From positions 1-19,039 of the forward strand of contig CAJBJW010000321.1 of the NCBI GenBank assembly GCA_903953455.1: a stretch of 19,039 nucleotides of DNA, written 5' to 3'. The notes under the pieces are model-generated. The model saw only the letters and a program-made list of their open reading frames with translations, ran no database searches and had not been told where the DNA came from. The position numbers and the translations under genes were made by a program. Shown here piece after piece: positions 7,160-14,531 of the stretch (position 1 is the stretch's first letter; every line of letters starts with the position of its first letter). This DNA comes from an uncultured Pseudomonadota bacterium. GTDB taxonomy: Bacteria > Pseudomonadota > Gammaproteobacteria > Methylococcales > Methylomonadaceae.

Positions 7160-7660
7160 ATGCCACACAACAAAACTCAAGACACCTTAGTGGGACTCTT
7201 TGTTGCCAGCGGGATTGCTAGTTTGTTTTTTCTCGGTTTACACGTCAGTAATTTGAGCTCGTTTTCACATGGCAAAACTTTTGAAATCACAGCACGCTTT
7301 TCAAACTCGGGCGGATTGAAAGTCAAATCGGCTGTTTCTGCCGCTGGGGTGAAAATCGGAAGCGTTAAATCAATTACCTTTGACCCAAAAACTTACGAAT
7401 CTGTCGTTAAAATGGACATTGATGCACAATACAAAACATTGCCTGATGACAGTTCAGCGAGTGTTTTTACCGCAGGTTTACTCGGTGAGCAATATGTTAG
7501 TTTAGATGGTGGCGGCTCTGATGACTATTTGAAAAATGGGAGCAAAATCGAAATCACTAATTCTGCACTGATTTTGGAGAAAGCATTAGGCCAATTTTTA
7601 TTTAAATCTGCCGAAGAAAAAAAAGGCGGTGATGATAAAAAAGGTAGCAGTAAAAAATGA
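7160..7660 (+). CDS. mlaD: Mla system MCE-domain protein MlaD
   Basis: A 166-residue MCE protein anchored by one N-terminal helix (about 10-30), with the MCE domain in the periplasm at about 40-117. Conserved MCE features are FSNSGGLKVKSAVSAAGVKI and GLLGEQYVSLDGG. In E. coli a MlaD hexamer forms the periplasmic channel that exchanges lipid with MlaC. The C-terminal helix (about 130-150) is followed by a lysine/aspartate/glycine-rich tail, EEKKGGDDKKGSSKK. The mlaB start overlaps the mlaD stop (ATGA), leaving no space for the mlaC gene normally found here. Confidence 0.94.
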   Translation: MPHNKTQDTLVGLFVASGIASLFFLGLHVSNLSSFSHGKTFEITARFSNSGGLKVKSAVSAAGVKIGSVKSITFDPKTYESVVKMDIDAQYKTLPDDSSASVFTAGLLGEQYVSLDGGGSDDYLKNGSKIEITNSALILEKALGQFLFKSAEEKKGGDDKKGSSKK

Positions 7661-7983
7661 CGCATAAATTGAGCCTCATTTCCAAAGGTAATGGTCGCTG
7701 GTTGATTCATGGTGATCTAACTTTTGCAGGAATTAACAAAAAAATTATCGACTCCCCTCCTTTCCTGCGGCAAGGAAAAGAAAATATCATCTTAGACTTA
7801 GCGCAAGTAACCAATACCGATAGCGCTGGCCTGGCCTTAATGATTGAGTGGATAAAACAAACACGCGCTCAACGCTTACGATTACATTTAAAAAATATAC
7901 CCAATCAGTTGCTTAATTTAGCTAAGCTCACAGGCTTGGATAAAGCACCGTATTTTTCACTCGAATTACAAAAAAAAAACTAA
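7657..7983 (+). CDS. mlaB: Mla system STAS-domain protein MlaB
   Basis: A 108-residue single STAS domain. The family loop is seen in LDLAQVTNTDSAGLALMIEW, with T54-D55-S56 at the position of the usual D/T-S/T-A-G-L motif. In the known complex MlaB binds MlaF and is needed for its stability and activity. The gene follows mlaD directly with a 4-bp overlap. The coding sequence ends in a run of ten A residues (7970-7979) before the TAA, and murA begins 5 bp later, so murA may depend on coupling; no clear Shine-Dalgarno precedes murA. Confidence 0.9.
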   Translation: MTHKLSLISKGNGRWLIHGDLTFAGINKKIIDSPPFLRQGKENIILDLAQVTNTDSAGLALMIEWIKQTRAQRLRLHLKNIPNQLLNLAKLTGLDKAPYFSLELQKKN

Positions 7984-7988
7984 ATTTT

Positions 7989-9254
7989 ATGGATAAACTT
8001 ATTATCACAGGTGGCGCACGTCTTTCTGGCGAATTGCGTATTTCTGGTGCAAAAAATGCTGCATTACCTATTCTAGCCGCAACACTACTCTCACATGCCC
8101 CTGTAAGTGTTGGAAATGTTCCGCATTTACATGACATTACAACAACAATGGAATTACTCGGTCGCATGGGTGTTAAATTGACCGTTAACGAGAAAATGAG
8201 TATTCAAGTTGACGCAAGTTCAATTACCAGCTTTGAGGCTCCCTACGAATTAGTCCGTACCATGCGTGCGTCCATCCTCGTATTAGGGCCATTATTAGCG
8301 CGTTTTGGCGAAGCACGTGTATCGCTTCCAGGCGGTTGTGCTATTGGTTCACGTCCCGTTGACATTCATATCAATGGTCTGATTCAAATGGGCGCCGACA
8401 TTTCACTTGAAGGCGGGTTTATTCATGCAAAAGCGAAACGATTAAAAGGCTGTCGTTTAATGCTCGAGCAAATTACCGTTACCGGTACAGAAAATTTGTT
8501 AATGGCAGCAGTATTAGCCGAAGGCACAACTATAATGGAAAATGCCGCAAAAGAACCTGAAGTCACCGATTTAGCAAATTTCCTCAATGCCATGGGCGCC
8601 AAAATTTCAGGTATCGGTACAGATGTACTCGTCATTGAAGGCGTGGAAAAATTGGGTGAAACGAGTATTCATTACGATATTTTACCTGACCGAATTGAAA
8701 CAGGAACTTACTTAATCGCAGCGGCAATTACTGGTGGAAGTGTCCGCTTAAAAGATACTCGGCCTGATTTACTTGATGCAGTGCTCGCTAAGCTCATAGA
8801 AGCAGGCGCTGAAATTAACACCGGCGAAGATTGGATTTCGCTTGATATGCACGGTAAACGCCCTAAAGCAGTGTCACTGCGTACACTACCCTACCCCGCG
8901 TTCCCAACAGACATGCAAGCGCAATTCTGCGCATTAAACGCGGTAGCAGAAGGTGTTGGCATTGTCACTGAAACCGTTTTTGAAAATCGTTTTATGCACA
9001 TCCACGAATTACAGCGGATGGGAGCAGATATTCGCTTGGAATCAAACACGGCCATTTGCACTGGTGTTGAAAAATTAACCGGTGCACCTGTCATGGCAAC
9101 AGATTTACGTGCTTCTGCTAGTTTAGTCATTGCCGCCTTAGTGGCGCAAGGTGATACAACGGTTGACCGCATCTATCACATTGATCGCGGTTATGATCAT
9201 ATTGAAGAAAAACTCACCCAACTCGGCGCAACGATTCGTCGTGTACCAAAGTGA
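7989..9254 (+). CDS. murA: UDP-N-acetylglucosamine 1-carboxyvinyltransferase
   Basis: A 421-residue cytoplasmic enzyme that transfers enolpyruvate from PEP to UDP-GlcNAc, the first committed step of peptidoglycan synthesis. The N terminus MDKLIITGGARLSGELRISG matches the family. K22 and N23 are conserved substrate-binding residues, and the catalytic loop LPGGCAIGSRPVD supplies C117, the cysteine that fosfomycin attacks. The presence of Cys and not Asp predicts fosfomycin sensitivity at the target level. The length equals typical gammaproteobacterial MurA. It sits in the conserved place after the mla genes but without the intervening bolA/ibaG gene. The stop is one base from the hisG start. 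Confidence 0.97.
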   Translation: MDKLIITGGARLSGELRISGAKNAALPILAATLLSHAPVSVGNVPHLHDITTTMELLGRMGVKLTVNEKMSIQVDASSITSFEAPYELVRTMRASILVLGPLLARFGEARVSLPGGCAIGSRPVDIHINGLIQMGADISLEGGFIHAKAKRLKGCRLMLEQITVTGTENLLMAAVLAEGTTIMENAAKEPEVTDLANFLNAMGAKISGIGTDVLVIEGVEKLGETSIHYDILPDRIETGTYLIAAAITGGSVRLKDTRPDLLDAVLAKLIEAGAEINTGEDWISLDMHGKRPKAVSLRTLPYPAFPTDMQAQFCALNAVAEGVGIVTETVFENRFMHIHELQRMGADIRLESNTAICTGVEKLTGAPVMATDLRASASLVIAALVAQGDTTVDRIYHIDRGYDHIEEKLTQLGATIRRVPK

Positions 9255-9255
9255 G

Positions 9256-9897
9256 ATGAGTACTATGATTACCATTGCTGTATCTAAAGGTCGTATCTAT
9301 GAAGAAGCCTTGCCATTGCTTGCAAAAATGGGCATTGAACCCATTGATAATCCCGAAACGAGTCGAAAATTAATTTTGCCAACCACGCGAGATGATGTGC
9401 AATTAATTATTATTCGTGCCACCGATGTTCCGACGTTTGTCGAATATGGCGCGGCAGATTTTGGCATTGCCGGTAAAGATGTACTGCTTGAGCATGGATC
9501 TGAAAATTTATACGAACCTATTGATTTGAATATCGCCTGCTGCAAATTGATGACCGCAGCACATAAAGATGCGCCGCCTATTTCTGGGCGTGTTCGCGTC
9601 GCAACGAAATATGTCACTATCGCTGAACAATATTTTGCCAGCCTAGGGATTCAAGCTGAGATTATCAAATTATATGGCTCCATGGAGCTTGCACCCTTGG
9701 TTGGCCTTGCAGATTGCATTGTCGACCTCGTTGATACGGGCAACACATTGCGGGCAAATCATTTAGAGCCACGTGAATTAATTATGAATATCAGCTCACG
9801 CCTCGTTGTTAATAAAGCGGCTATGAAAATGAAAAATGCGGCAGTCGCGGCGCTGCTTGCACAATTTGAACAAATATTAATTGAAAACAATTCTTAA
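9256..9897 (+). CDS. hisG: ATP phosphoribosyltransferase, short form
   Basis: A 213-residue enzyme for the first step of histidine synthesis, joining ATP and PRPP. The N terminus MITIAVSKGRIYEEALPLL and the PRPP-binding loop DLVDTGNTLRANHL are diagnostic. It has only the catalytic domain; the C-terminal histidine-binding domain of the roughly 300-residue long form is missing, so the family rule predicts a hetero-octamer with HisZ, the paralogue of histidyl-tRNA synthetase. No hisZ lies in the window. I chose the ATG at 9256, one base after the murA stop; ATG at 9265, three codons later, is equally possible. The reading frame is open further upstream inside murA, but that extension is not conserved. 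Confidence 0.95.
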   Translation: MSTMITIAVSKGRIYEEALPLLAKMGIEPIDNPETSRKLILPTTRDDVQLIIIRATDVPTFVEYGAADFGIAGKDVLLEHGSENLYEPIDLNIACCKLMTAAHKDAPPISGRVRVATKYVTIAEQYFASLGIQAEIIKLYGSMELAPLVGLADCIVDLVDTGNTLRANHLEPRELIMNISSRLVVNKAAMKMKNAAVAALLAQFEQILIENNS

Positions 9898-9922
9898 AAC
9901 ACTTTTTGGCATCTAACCGATT

Positions 9923-11227
9923 ATGAGCAATATCCGCATTCAAAAACTCAATGCAAGTGACACCCATTTCAATGCACAATTAACGCAATTACTCGCATGG
10001 GATGAAACTGACGACTTCGCTATCCATCAACAAGTTCTCGATATTATTAGCAATGTTCGCAAAAATGGCGATAAAGCCGTTATCGAATACACAAATCGCT
10101 TTGATCATTGCGCGATTGCCCATGCAAATGAATTGGAACTCTCTCCAGAGGCATTAAAAGCGGCATGGAACAATTTACCCGTCGATCAAGCACGTGCATT
10201 GGAACTCGCTGCAGAGCGAATTCGTGATTATGCGACGCATCAAAAAATGGAATCATGGCAACATACTGAAGCGGACGGGACAATATTAGGTCAAAAAGTG
10301 ACACCACTGGATCGAGTTGGTTTATATGTACCGGGTGGTAAAGCCGCTTACCCTTCATCAGTACTCATGAATGCTATTCCAGCAAAAGTGGCTGGCGTTC
10401 CCGAACTCATTATGGTGGTACCCACGCCGCATGGTGAAACAAATGAATTAGTTTTAGCAGCGGCCTATTTAGCAGGTGTTGATCGTGTTTTTACCATTGG
10501 CGGTGCGCAAGCTGTCGCTGCATTGGCTTACGGTACAGAAACGATTCCCGCAGTCGCTAAAATTGTAGGCCCGGGGAATATTTATGTCGCTACCGCTAAA
10601 AAATTAGTGTTTGGTCAAGTGGGCATCGACATGATTGCTGGACCGTCAGAAATTTTGATTATTTGTGATGGCAAAACCAATCCCGATTGGATTGCAATGG
10701 ATTTATTCTCTCAAGCCGAACACGACGAAAATGCACAAGCTATTTTAATTAGTAATGATGCTAGCTATCTCGACGCGGTTGAACAAAGCATTAATACACT
10801 TCTACCCACAATGGAACGCGCGGATATCATTCGCACCTCATTGACTACACGTGGCGCGTTAATTCTTGTTGAAAATTTAGAGCAAGCCGCGCAAGTTTCC
10901 AACATTATTGCACCTGAGCATTTAGAGCTTTCTGTTGAAAATCCCGAAAGACTCTGCGAACACATTCGCCATGCTGGCGCTATCTTCATGGGACGCTACA
11001 CAGCGGAAGCGTTGGGCGATTATTGCGCAGGCCCAAATCATGTTCTGCCTACATCAAGTACAGCACGGTTTTCGTCACCACTCGGTGTATATGATTTCCA
11101 AAAACGCTCAAGTTTGATTAATTGCTCGGCAGTGGGTGCCAATACCCTTGGCAAAATAGCGTCAACGCTCGCGCGTGGGGAAAGTTTAACCGCACACGCC
11201 CGCTCTGCTGAATACCGTCTTTTGTAA
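9923..11227 (+). CDS. hisD: histidinol dehydrogenase
   Basis: A 434-residue enzyme for the last two oxidations of histidine synthesis, histidinol to histidine, using two NAD+. Expected zinc ligands are present: Q264 and H267 in FSQAEHDEN, D366 in ALGDYCAGPNHVLPT and H425 in TAHARSAEYR. The catalytic pair E332/H333 is in APEHLE. The glycine-rich segments VGLYVPGGKAAYPSS and IVGPGNIYV are also intact. It is last in the mla-murA-his run, 25 bp after hisG. hisC, often next in related genomes, is absent; the next gene is an unrelated small membrane protein and no clear terminator separates them. Confidence 0.97.
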   Translation: MSNIRIQKLNASDTHFNAQLTQLLAWDETDDFAIHQQVLDIISNVRKNGDKAVIEYTNRFDHCAIAHANELELSPEALKAAWNNLPVDQARALELAAERIRDYATHQKMESWQHTEADGTILGQKVTPLDRVGLYVPGGKAAYPSSVLMNAIPAKVAGVPELIMVVPTPHGETNELVLAAAYLAGVDRVFTIGGAQAVAALAYGTETIPAVAKIVGPGNIYVATAKKLVFGQVGIDMIAGPSEILIICDGKTNPDWIAMDLFSQAEHDENAQAILISNDASYLDAVEQSINTLLPTMERADIIRTSLTTRGALILVENLEQAAQVSNIIAPEHLELSVENPERLCEHIRHAGAIFMGRYTAEALGDYCAGPNHVLPTSSTARFSSPLGVYDFQKRSSLINCSAVGANTLGKIASTLARGESLTAHARSAEYRLL

Positions 11228-11241
11228 ATTTTTTTAGGATT

Positions 11242-11326
11242 CATAAATCCCCCATTTATCTATTGAAAAAAACGGTGTACTATCACGATTCACCTAAAAC
11301 AATAATTATTATAAGGGGGATTTATG
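11242..11326 (+). repeat. perfect 12-bp inverted repeat enclosing the small gene's ribosome-binding site and start
   Basis: CATAAATCCCCC (11242-11253) and GGGGGATTTATG (11315-11326) are exact reverse complements 61 nt apart. The right arm contains the Shine-Dalgarno GGGGG and the ATG of the following gene. CCCCCAT (11249-11255) can alternatively pair with ATGGGGG (11324-11330) across the start codon. RNA that includes the left arm would hide the start in either pairing. Whether it acts in RNA or as a protein-binding site on DNA is not known. Confidence 0.75.
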
Positions 11327-11536
11327 GGGGAAATAATTGAAATATTTTTTTTCATGTTCGTGATTGCAGGTATTGCCTTTCTACCACTTGGTTACTTTAT
11401 TTATAAATATACAAAAGACGATTCAAAACCGCCATTTAGTGATTTTGAGCACCACGAAAATCATGGCGAATCTGCGATTGACGGGTATATTGAAAAAATC
11501 ATGAGTGCTGTCAAAGGCAAATTCAGTCATCACTGA
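11324..11536 (+). CDS. small single-pass membrane protein, unknown function
   Basis: A 70-residue protein I do not recognise. Residues about 4-28 (IIEIFFFMFVIAGIAFLPLGY) form one hydrophobic segment rich in Phe and Ile, followed by a KYTKDD stretch that suggests a cytoplasmic C-terminal tail. The tail (about 30-70) is polar, with a histidine/glutamate cluster EHHENHGE and a final amphipathic stretch IEKIMSAVKGKFSHH. A strong ribosome-binding site AAGGGGG lies 4 nt before the ATG, and an intrinsic terminator follows 14 nt after the stop, so this is a complete monocistronic gene. It is unrelated in topic to hisD upstream. Real expression is supported by the SD and terminator, not by homology. 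Confidence 0.7.
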   Translation: MGEIIEIFFFMFVIAGIAFLPLGYFIYKYTKDDSKPPFSDFEHHENHGESAIDGYIEKIMSAVKGKFSHH

Positions 11537-11550
11537 TTTTTGAAAGCCAA

Positions 11551-11588
11551 AAAAAGCCCAGCAACCTAATTTAATTACTGGGCTTTTT
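11551..11588. terminator. bidirectional intrinsic terminator between the small gene and moxR
   Basis: AAAAAGCCCAG (11551-11561) pairs perfectly with CTGGGCTTTTT (11578-11588) around a 16-nt AT-rich loop. The T-run follows the stem on the plus strand and the A-run gives a U-tract on the minus strand, so it can end both convergent transcripts: the 70-residue gene and moxR. Confidence 0.88.
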
Positions 11589-11613
11589 CATATCCACTGT
11601 TGCATAAATCAGC

Positions 11614-12585
11614 TTAAGGCACTGCAATACGCTCAAGTAAAATTGTAATCACATCATCCGTCGTCATCCCTTCTGCTTCCGCTTCATAAGATAAAATCAA
11701 ACGATGTCTCAGTACATCAAACGCCATCTCTTGAATATCTTCTGGCGCTACATAATCGCGTTGAGCTAACCATGCTTTTGCACGAGAGCAACGATCAAGC
11801 GCGATACTTGCACGTGGACTTGCACCATATTGCAACCAACTTGCCAAATCGTCACCATAGGCTTTAGGATTGCGAGTAGCCAAAATAATTTGCAATAAAT
11901 AATCTTCTAATGCATCAGAAAGATGTAAATTTAATACTGCATTTCTCGCAGCAAATAAAGTGGTCTGCTCAATGGGTTTAAAGGTTTTCTTAATCGTTTG
12001 TCCACCCTGCTTAGCTTCTTCACGGACAAGTCGCAAAATTGTTTTTTCATGCGCTGCGTTTGGATAATCCACTTTTACCTGAAGTAAAAAACGATCTAAT
12101 TGCGCTTCAGGCAATGGATAGGTACCTTCTTGTTCAATAGGATTCTGCGTTGCCATCACCATAAAAAGCGCAGGTAATGGGTATGTAGCTTGTCCCACCG
12201 TAATTTGACGCTCAGCCATCGCTTCAAGTAATGCAGATTGGACTTTAGCAGGTGAGCGATTGATTTCATCGGCTAAAATTAAATTATGGAATAAAGGGCC
12301 TTTTTGAAATTCAAATGTCCCTTGTTGGGGGCGATAAATTTCAGTACCCGTTAAATCAGCTGGCAATAAATCAGGCGTAAATTGTACTCGATGAAAATCA
12401 CCTTCAATTCCACGACTTAAGACATTAATCGCTCGTGTTTTGGCCAAACCAGGCGCACCTTCAACTAAAATATGCCCATCCGCAAGTAATCCAATGAGCA
12501 TCCGCTCAACTAATACATCCTGTCCAATAATTTCATGGCTGATGTAATTTTTTAACTCAATTAATGCTTTTTGAATATCTGACAT
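11614..12585 (-). CDS. MoxR-family AAA+ ATPase
   Basis: A 323-residue AAA+ protein of the MoxR type, thought to act as a chaperone that helps assemble or activate partner proteins, often with von Willebrand A domains. Walker A is GAPGLAKT (43-50), Walker B is LILADE (102-107), sensor 1 is N148 in ATQNPIEQEGTYPLPEAQ, and an arginine finger is likely at R165 (LDRFLL). The C-terminal lid domain includes GASPRAS, a MoxR hallmark. It lies 9 bp after the DUF475 gene and is presumably co-transcribed with it. The usual downstream DUF58 and VWA genes are missing; a terminator follows instead. The client is unknown. Confidence 0.93.
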   Translation of the reverse strand: MSDIQKALIELKNYISHEIIGQDVLVERMLIGLLADGHILVEGAPGLAKTRAINVLSRGIEGDFHRVQFTPDLLPADLTGTEIYRPQQGTFEFQKGPLFHNLILADEINRSPAKVQSALLEAMAERQITVGQATYPLPALFMVMATQNPIEQEGTYPLPEAQLDRFLLQVKVDYPNAAHEKTILRLVREEAKQGGQTIKKTFKPIEQTTLFAARNAVLNLHLSDALEDYLLQIILATRNPKAYGDDLASWLQYGASPRASIALDRCSRAKAWLAQRDYVAPEDIQEMAFDVLRHRLILSYEAEAEGMTTDDVITILLERIAVP

Positions 12586-12594
12586 AACTAATTT

Positions 12595-13605
12595 TTAAAC
12601 CGTTGCGTGTTTACGTTTGTAGAGAATAGATGAAAGCACGGATAAGCCAATGAAAGTAGCACCGATTAAACCCGTGACAACTTCTGGAATTTCATACTCC
12701 ATGCTCGCTAACATGATACCTGCAAGCGCACCAATCGCATAATGCGCGCCATGCTCTAAAAAGACATATTCATCGAGTGTGCCTTGACGCACTAAGTACA
12801 CCGTCAAACTTCGAACAAACATCGCGCCAATAGCAAGACCTAACATGATAATGACCACGTCTTGCGTGATGGCAAATGCACCAATAACGCCATCAAATGA
12901 AAATGATGCATCTAAAATTTCTAAATAAATAAAACTCATCATGCTGCCGCGTTTAATGGCTGTAGAGACTTCCTCACCTTCTTCTTCATTTTCAAAAAGT
13001 GAGGACAAACTTCCTACTATGACGAACAAAATCACACCAGCAACACCTGCGGTGATAGCGGTTAAACGCTCTTCTTGTTCCAAGAATTGTTGCATGCCGA
13101 GCAAAATAGCTAAGGCAAATATAATTTCAATCGATTCTAATTTTCCAAAAGTAGCAATTTTTCTTTCTAAATAGCCAAGCCAATGCAGTTCACGGTCTTT
13201 ATCAAATAGAAACGAAAAGAAAACCATTAACAAGAACATACCCCCAAACGCGGCAATTTGAACGTGTGACGCGGTGAGATGCATCGAATATGTCAGTGGA
13301 TCATGCAATGCCATTTGTGCGACACTAACAAAATCAATCCCTGTTGCAAACACAACAATTGCAATAGGAAAGATTAAACGCATACCAAATACGGCAACTA
13401 AAATCCCCCATGTTAAAAAATAACGCTGCCAGCGCTCATCCATACGCTTGAGAATTGACGCATTGACCACCGCGTTATCAAAAGACAAACTCACTTCTAA
13501 TACGCCAAGAATCAACGCTATCATCACCCCTGCGATACCACTCCAGTAAAACGCTGCGCTTAAACACAGCGCTGTAATGAGAAAAGATAATTGAAAATGC
13601 TTCAT
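12595..13605 (-). CDS. DUF475/TerC-family integral membrane protein
   Basis: A 336-residue inner-membrane protein with about nine hydrophobic helices. Two related halves carry the family's intramembrane acidic signatures: LEVSLSFDNAVVNA (E37, D43, N44) and LEILDASFSFDGVIGA (E229, D232, D238), as expected for the internal duplication in TerC-like proteins. A charged loop, ENEEEGEE, sits at about 205-212. Relatives are linked to tellurite resistance or to metal (Mn) export during metal loading of exported proteins; which of these applies here is not shown. The start ATG has an AGGA site 8 nt upstream. It forms a two-gene unit with the MoxR ATPase. Confidence 0.88.
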   Translation of the reverse strand: MKHFQLSFLITALCLSAAFYWSGIAGVMIALILGVLEVSLSFDNAVVNASILKRMDERWQRYFLTWGILVAVFGMRLIFPIAIVVFATGIDFVSVAQMALHDPLTYSMHLTASHVQIAAFGGMFLLMVFFSFLFDKDRELHWLGYLERKIATFGKLESIEIIFALAILLGMQQFLEQEERLTAITAGVAGVILFVIVGSLSSLFENEEEGEEVSTAIKRGSMMSFIYLEILDASFSFDGVIGAFAITQDVVIIMLGLAIGAMFVRSLTVYLVRQGTLDEYVFLEHGAHYAIGALAGIMLASMEYEIPEVVTGLIGATFIGLSVLSSILYKRKHATV

Positions 13606-13638
13606 GAAAATTCCTAAAATTTGGTTTTTAAATAGCTG

Positions 13639-13666
13639 ACTATAAGTGGATTTACATTTAAATCAA
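13639..13666 (-). promoter_or_regulatory. probable promoter of the DUF475-moxR operon
   Basis: On the minus strand TTGATT (13666-13661, 4 of 6) and TATAGT (13644-13639, 5 of 6) are separated by 16 nt, about 34 nt before the ATG at 13605. No yybP-ykoY (Mn) riboswitch pattern is visible in this short leader. Confidence 0.45.
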
Positions 13667-13722
13667 TAGTGCTATAAATTTAAACTGTTAAAATAGCATT
13701 TTACATCTCTTATCATCACATT

Positions 13723-13751
13723 TTGAATTTATGTTTTTTTGTTGATATAAA
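13723..13751 (+). promoter_or_regulatory. probable promoter of the mtn-yaiL operon
   Basis: TTGAAT (13723-13728, 4 of 6) and TATAAA (13746-13751, 5 of 6) have the ideal 17-nt spacer. The start of transcription would be near 13758, giving a leader of about 140 nt before mtnB. I see no S-adenosylmethionine riboswitch core in this leader; it contains only a short GGATG/CATCC dyad at about 13818-13839. The divergent region 13606-13896 holds no gene I can support. Confidence 0.5.
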
Positions 13752-13896
13752 AGTGTGTAATTTTTTGCGCTTACATTTAACAGACTTTAAAGTCACGTAG
13801 CGTCAAACTAAACGAGTGGATGGCGAATTGAATTCATCCTGAAGAATAACAACAAAACCATTGATTTTTATTTCCCTATTTCGAGTTTACGTTAAA

Positions 13897-14508
13897 ATGA
13901 ATAACTACGCCTATACTGAAGAATTTTATCAACGTGCCGATGAGCTAATTGACGCAGGCAAAGTTATTGACGGCAAAGGCTGGGTACCAGCTACCAGCGG
14001 TAATTTTTCTGCGCGTCTATCTGATGGCACTATTGCCATGACCGTGTCCGGTAAGCACAAAGGAAACTTGCAAAGAGCAGACATTATGCTCACTGACGCA
14101 TTGGGTAAACCGCTTGATGGAAAAGTGCCCTCTGCTGAGAGTTCGCTGCATATTCAACTCTATCAACGCTTTATTGATATTCAGTGCGTGTTACATCCTC
14201 ATTCGCTCAATAGCACCGTCATCTCATTAAATTACAAGAAAAAAGTATCACTTAAAAATTACGAATTACTTAAAGCGTTCAGTGGCATCACGACGCATGA
14301 AAGCAAAATTATTGTGCCTATATTCCCTAATAATCAAAATATGACAGAATTAGCCGAAGAGGTTGAGTTGTATATGAATACACATGAGGATATTTATGCG
14401 TATTTGATTGCAGGTCATGGATTATACACTTGGGGTGCGAGTGTTGCTGAATCATTATCTTATCTTGAAGCGTTAGATTTCTTGTTCGCCTGCGAGCTAC
14501 AATCTTAG
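13897..14508 (+). CDS. mtnB: methylthioribulose-1-phosphate dehydratase
   Basis: A 203-residue class II aldolase-fold enzyme of the methionine salvage pathway; it dehydrates 5-methylthioribulose 1-phosphate. Family features are the phosphate-binding PATSGNFSARL near the N terminus, VSGKHKG, the catalytic E81 in SAESSLH, and zinc ligands H100 and H102 in HPHS with H174 in AGHGLYTWG. The ATG at 13897 gives the expected N terminus; an in-frame TTG at 13861 would add 12 hydrophobic residues without family support. First gene of mtnB-mtnD-mtnC, the order seen in other gammaproteobacteria. mtnA and mtnP, which feed it, are outside the window. Confidence 0.95.
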   Translation: MNNYAYTEEFYQRADELIDAGKVIDGKGWVPATSGNFSARLSDGTIAMTVSGKHKGNLQRADIMLTDALGKPLDGKVPSAESSLHIQLYQRFIDIQCVLHPHSLNSTVISLNYKKKVSLKNYELLKAFSGITTHESKIIVPIFPNNQNMTELAEEVELYMNTHEDIYAYLIAGHGLYTWGASVAESLSYLEALDFLFACELQS

Positions 14509-14531
14509 ATATTATAGAGGATGACCAACAA

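Noticed and set aside
7970..7979. Run of ten A residues at the end of mlaB as a programmed frameshift site
   Set aside because: It is 1 codon from the stop and no downstream frame continues into a meaningful domain; murA has its own start. At most a slippage or sequencing-error risk.
9151..9255. HisG N-terminal extension overlapping murA
   Set aside because: The upstream in-frame codons merely read the end of murA in another frame; HisG proteins start at the MITIAVSKGR segment.
13606..13896. SAM or yybP-ykoY (Mn) riboswitch in the divergent region between DUF475 and mtnB
   Set aside because: Neither the conserved core of a SAM riboswitch nor the GGGGAGUA-type core of yybP-ykoY is visible on either strand; only AT-rich sequence and weak dyads are seen.
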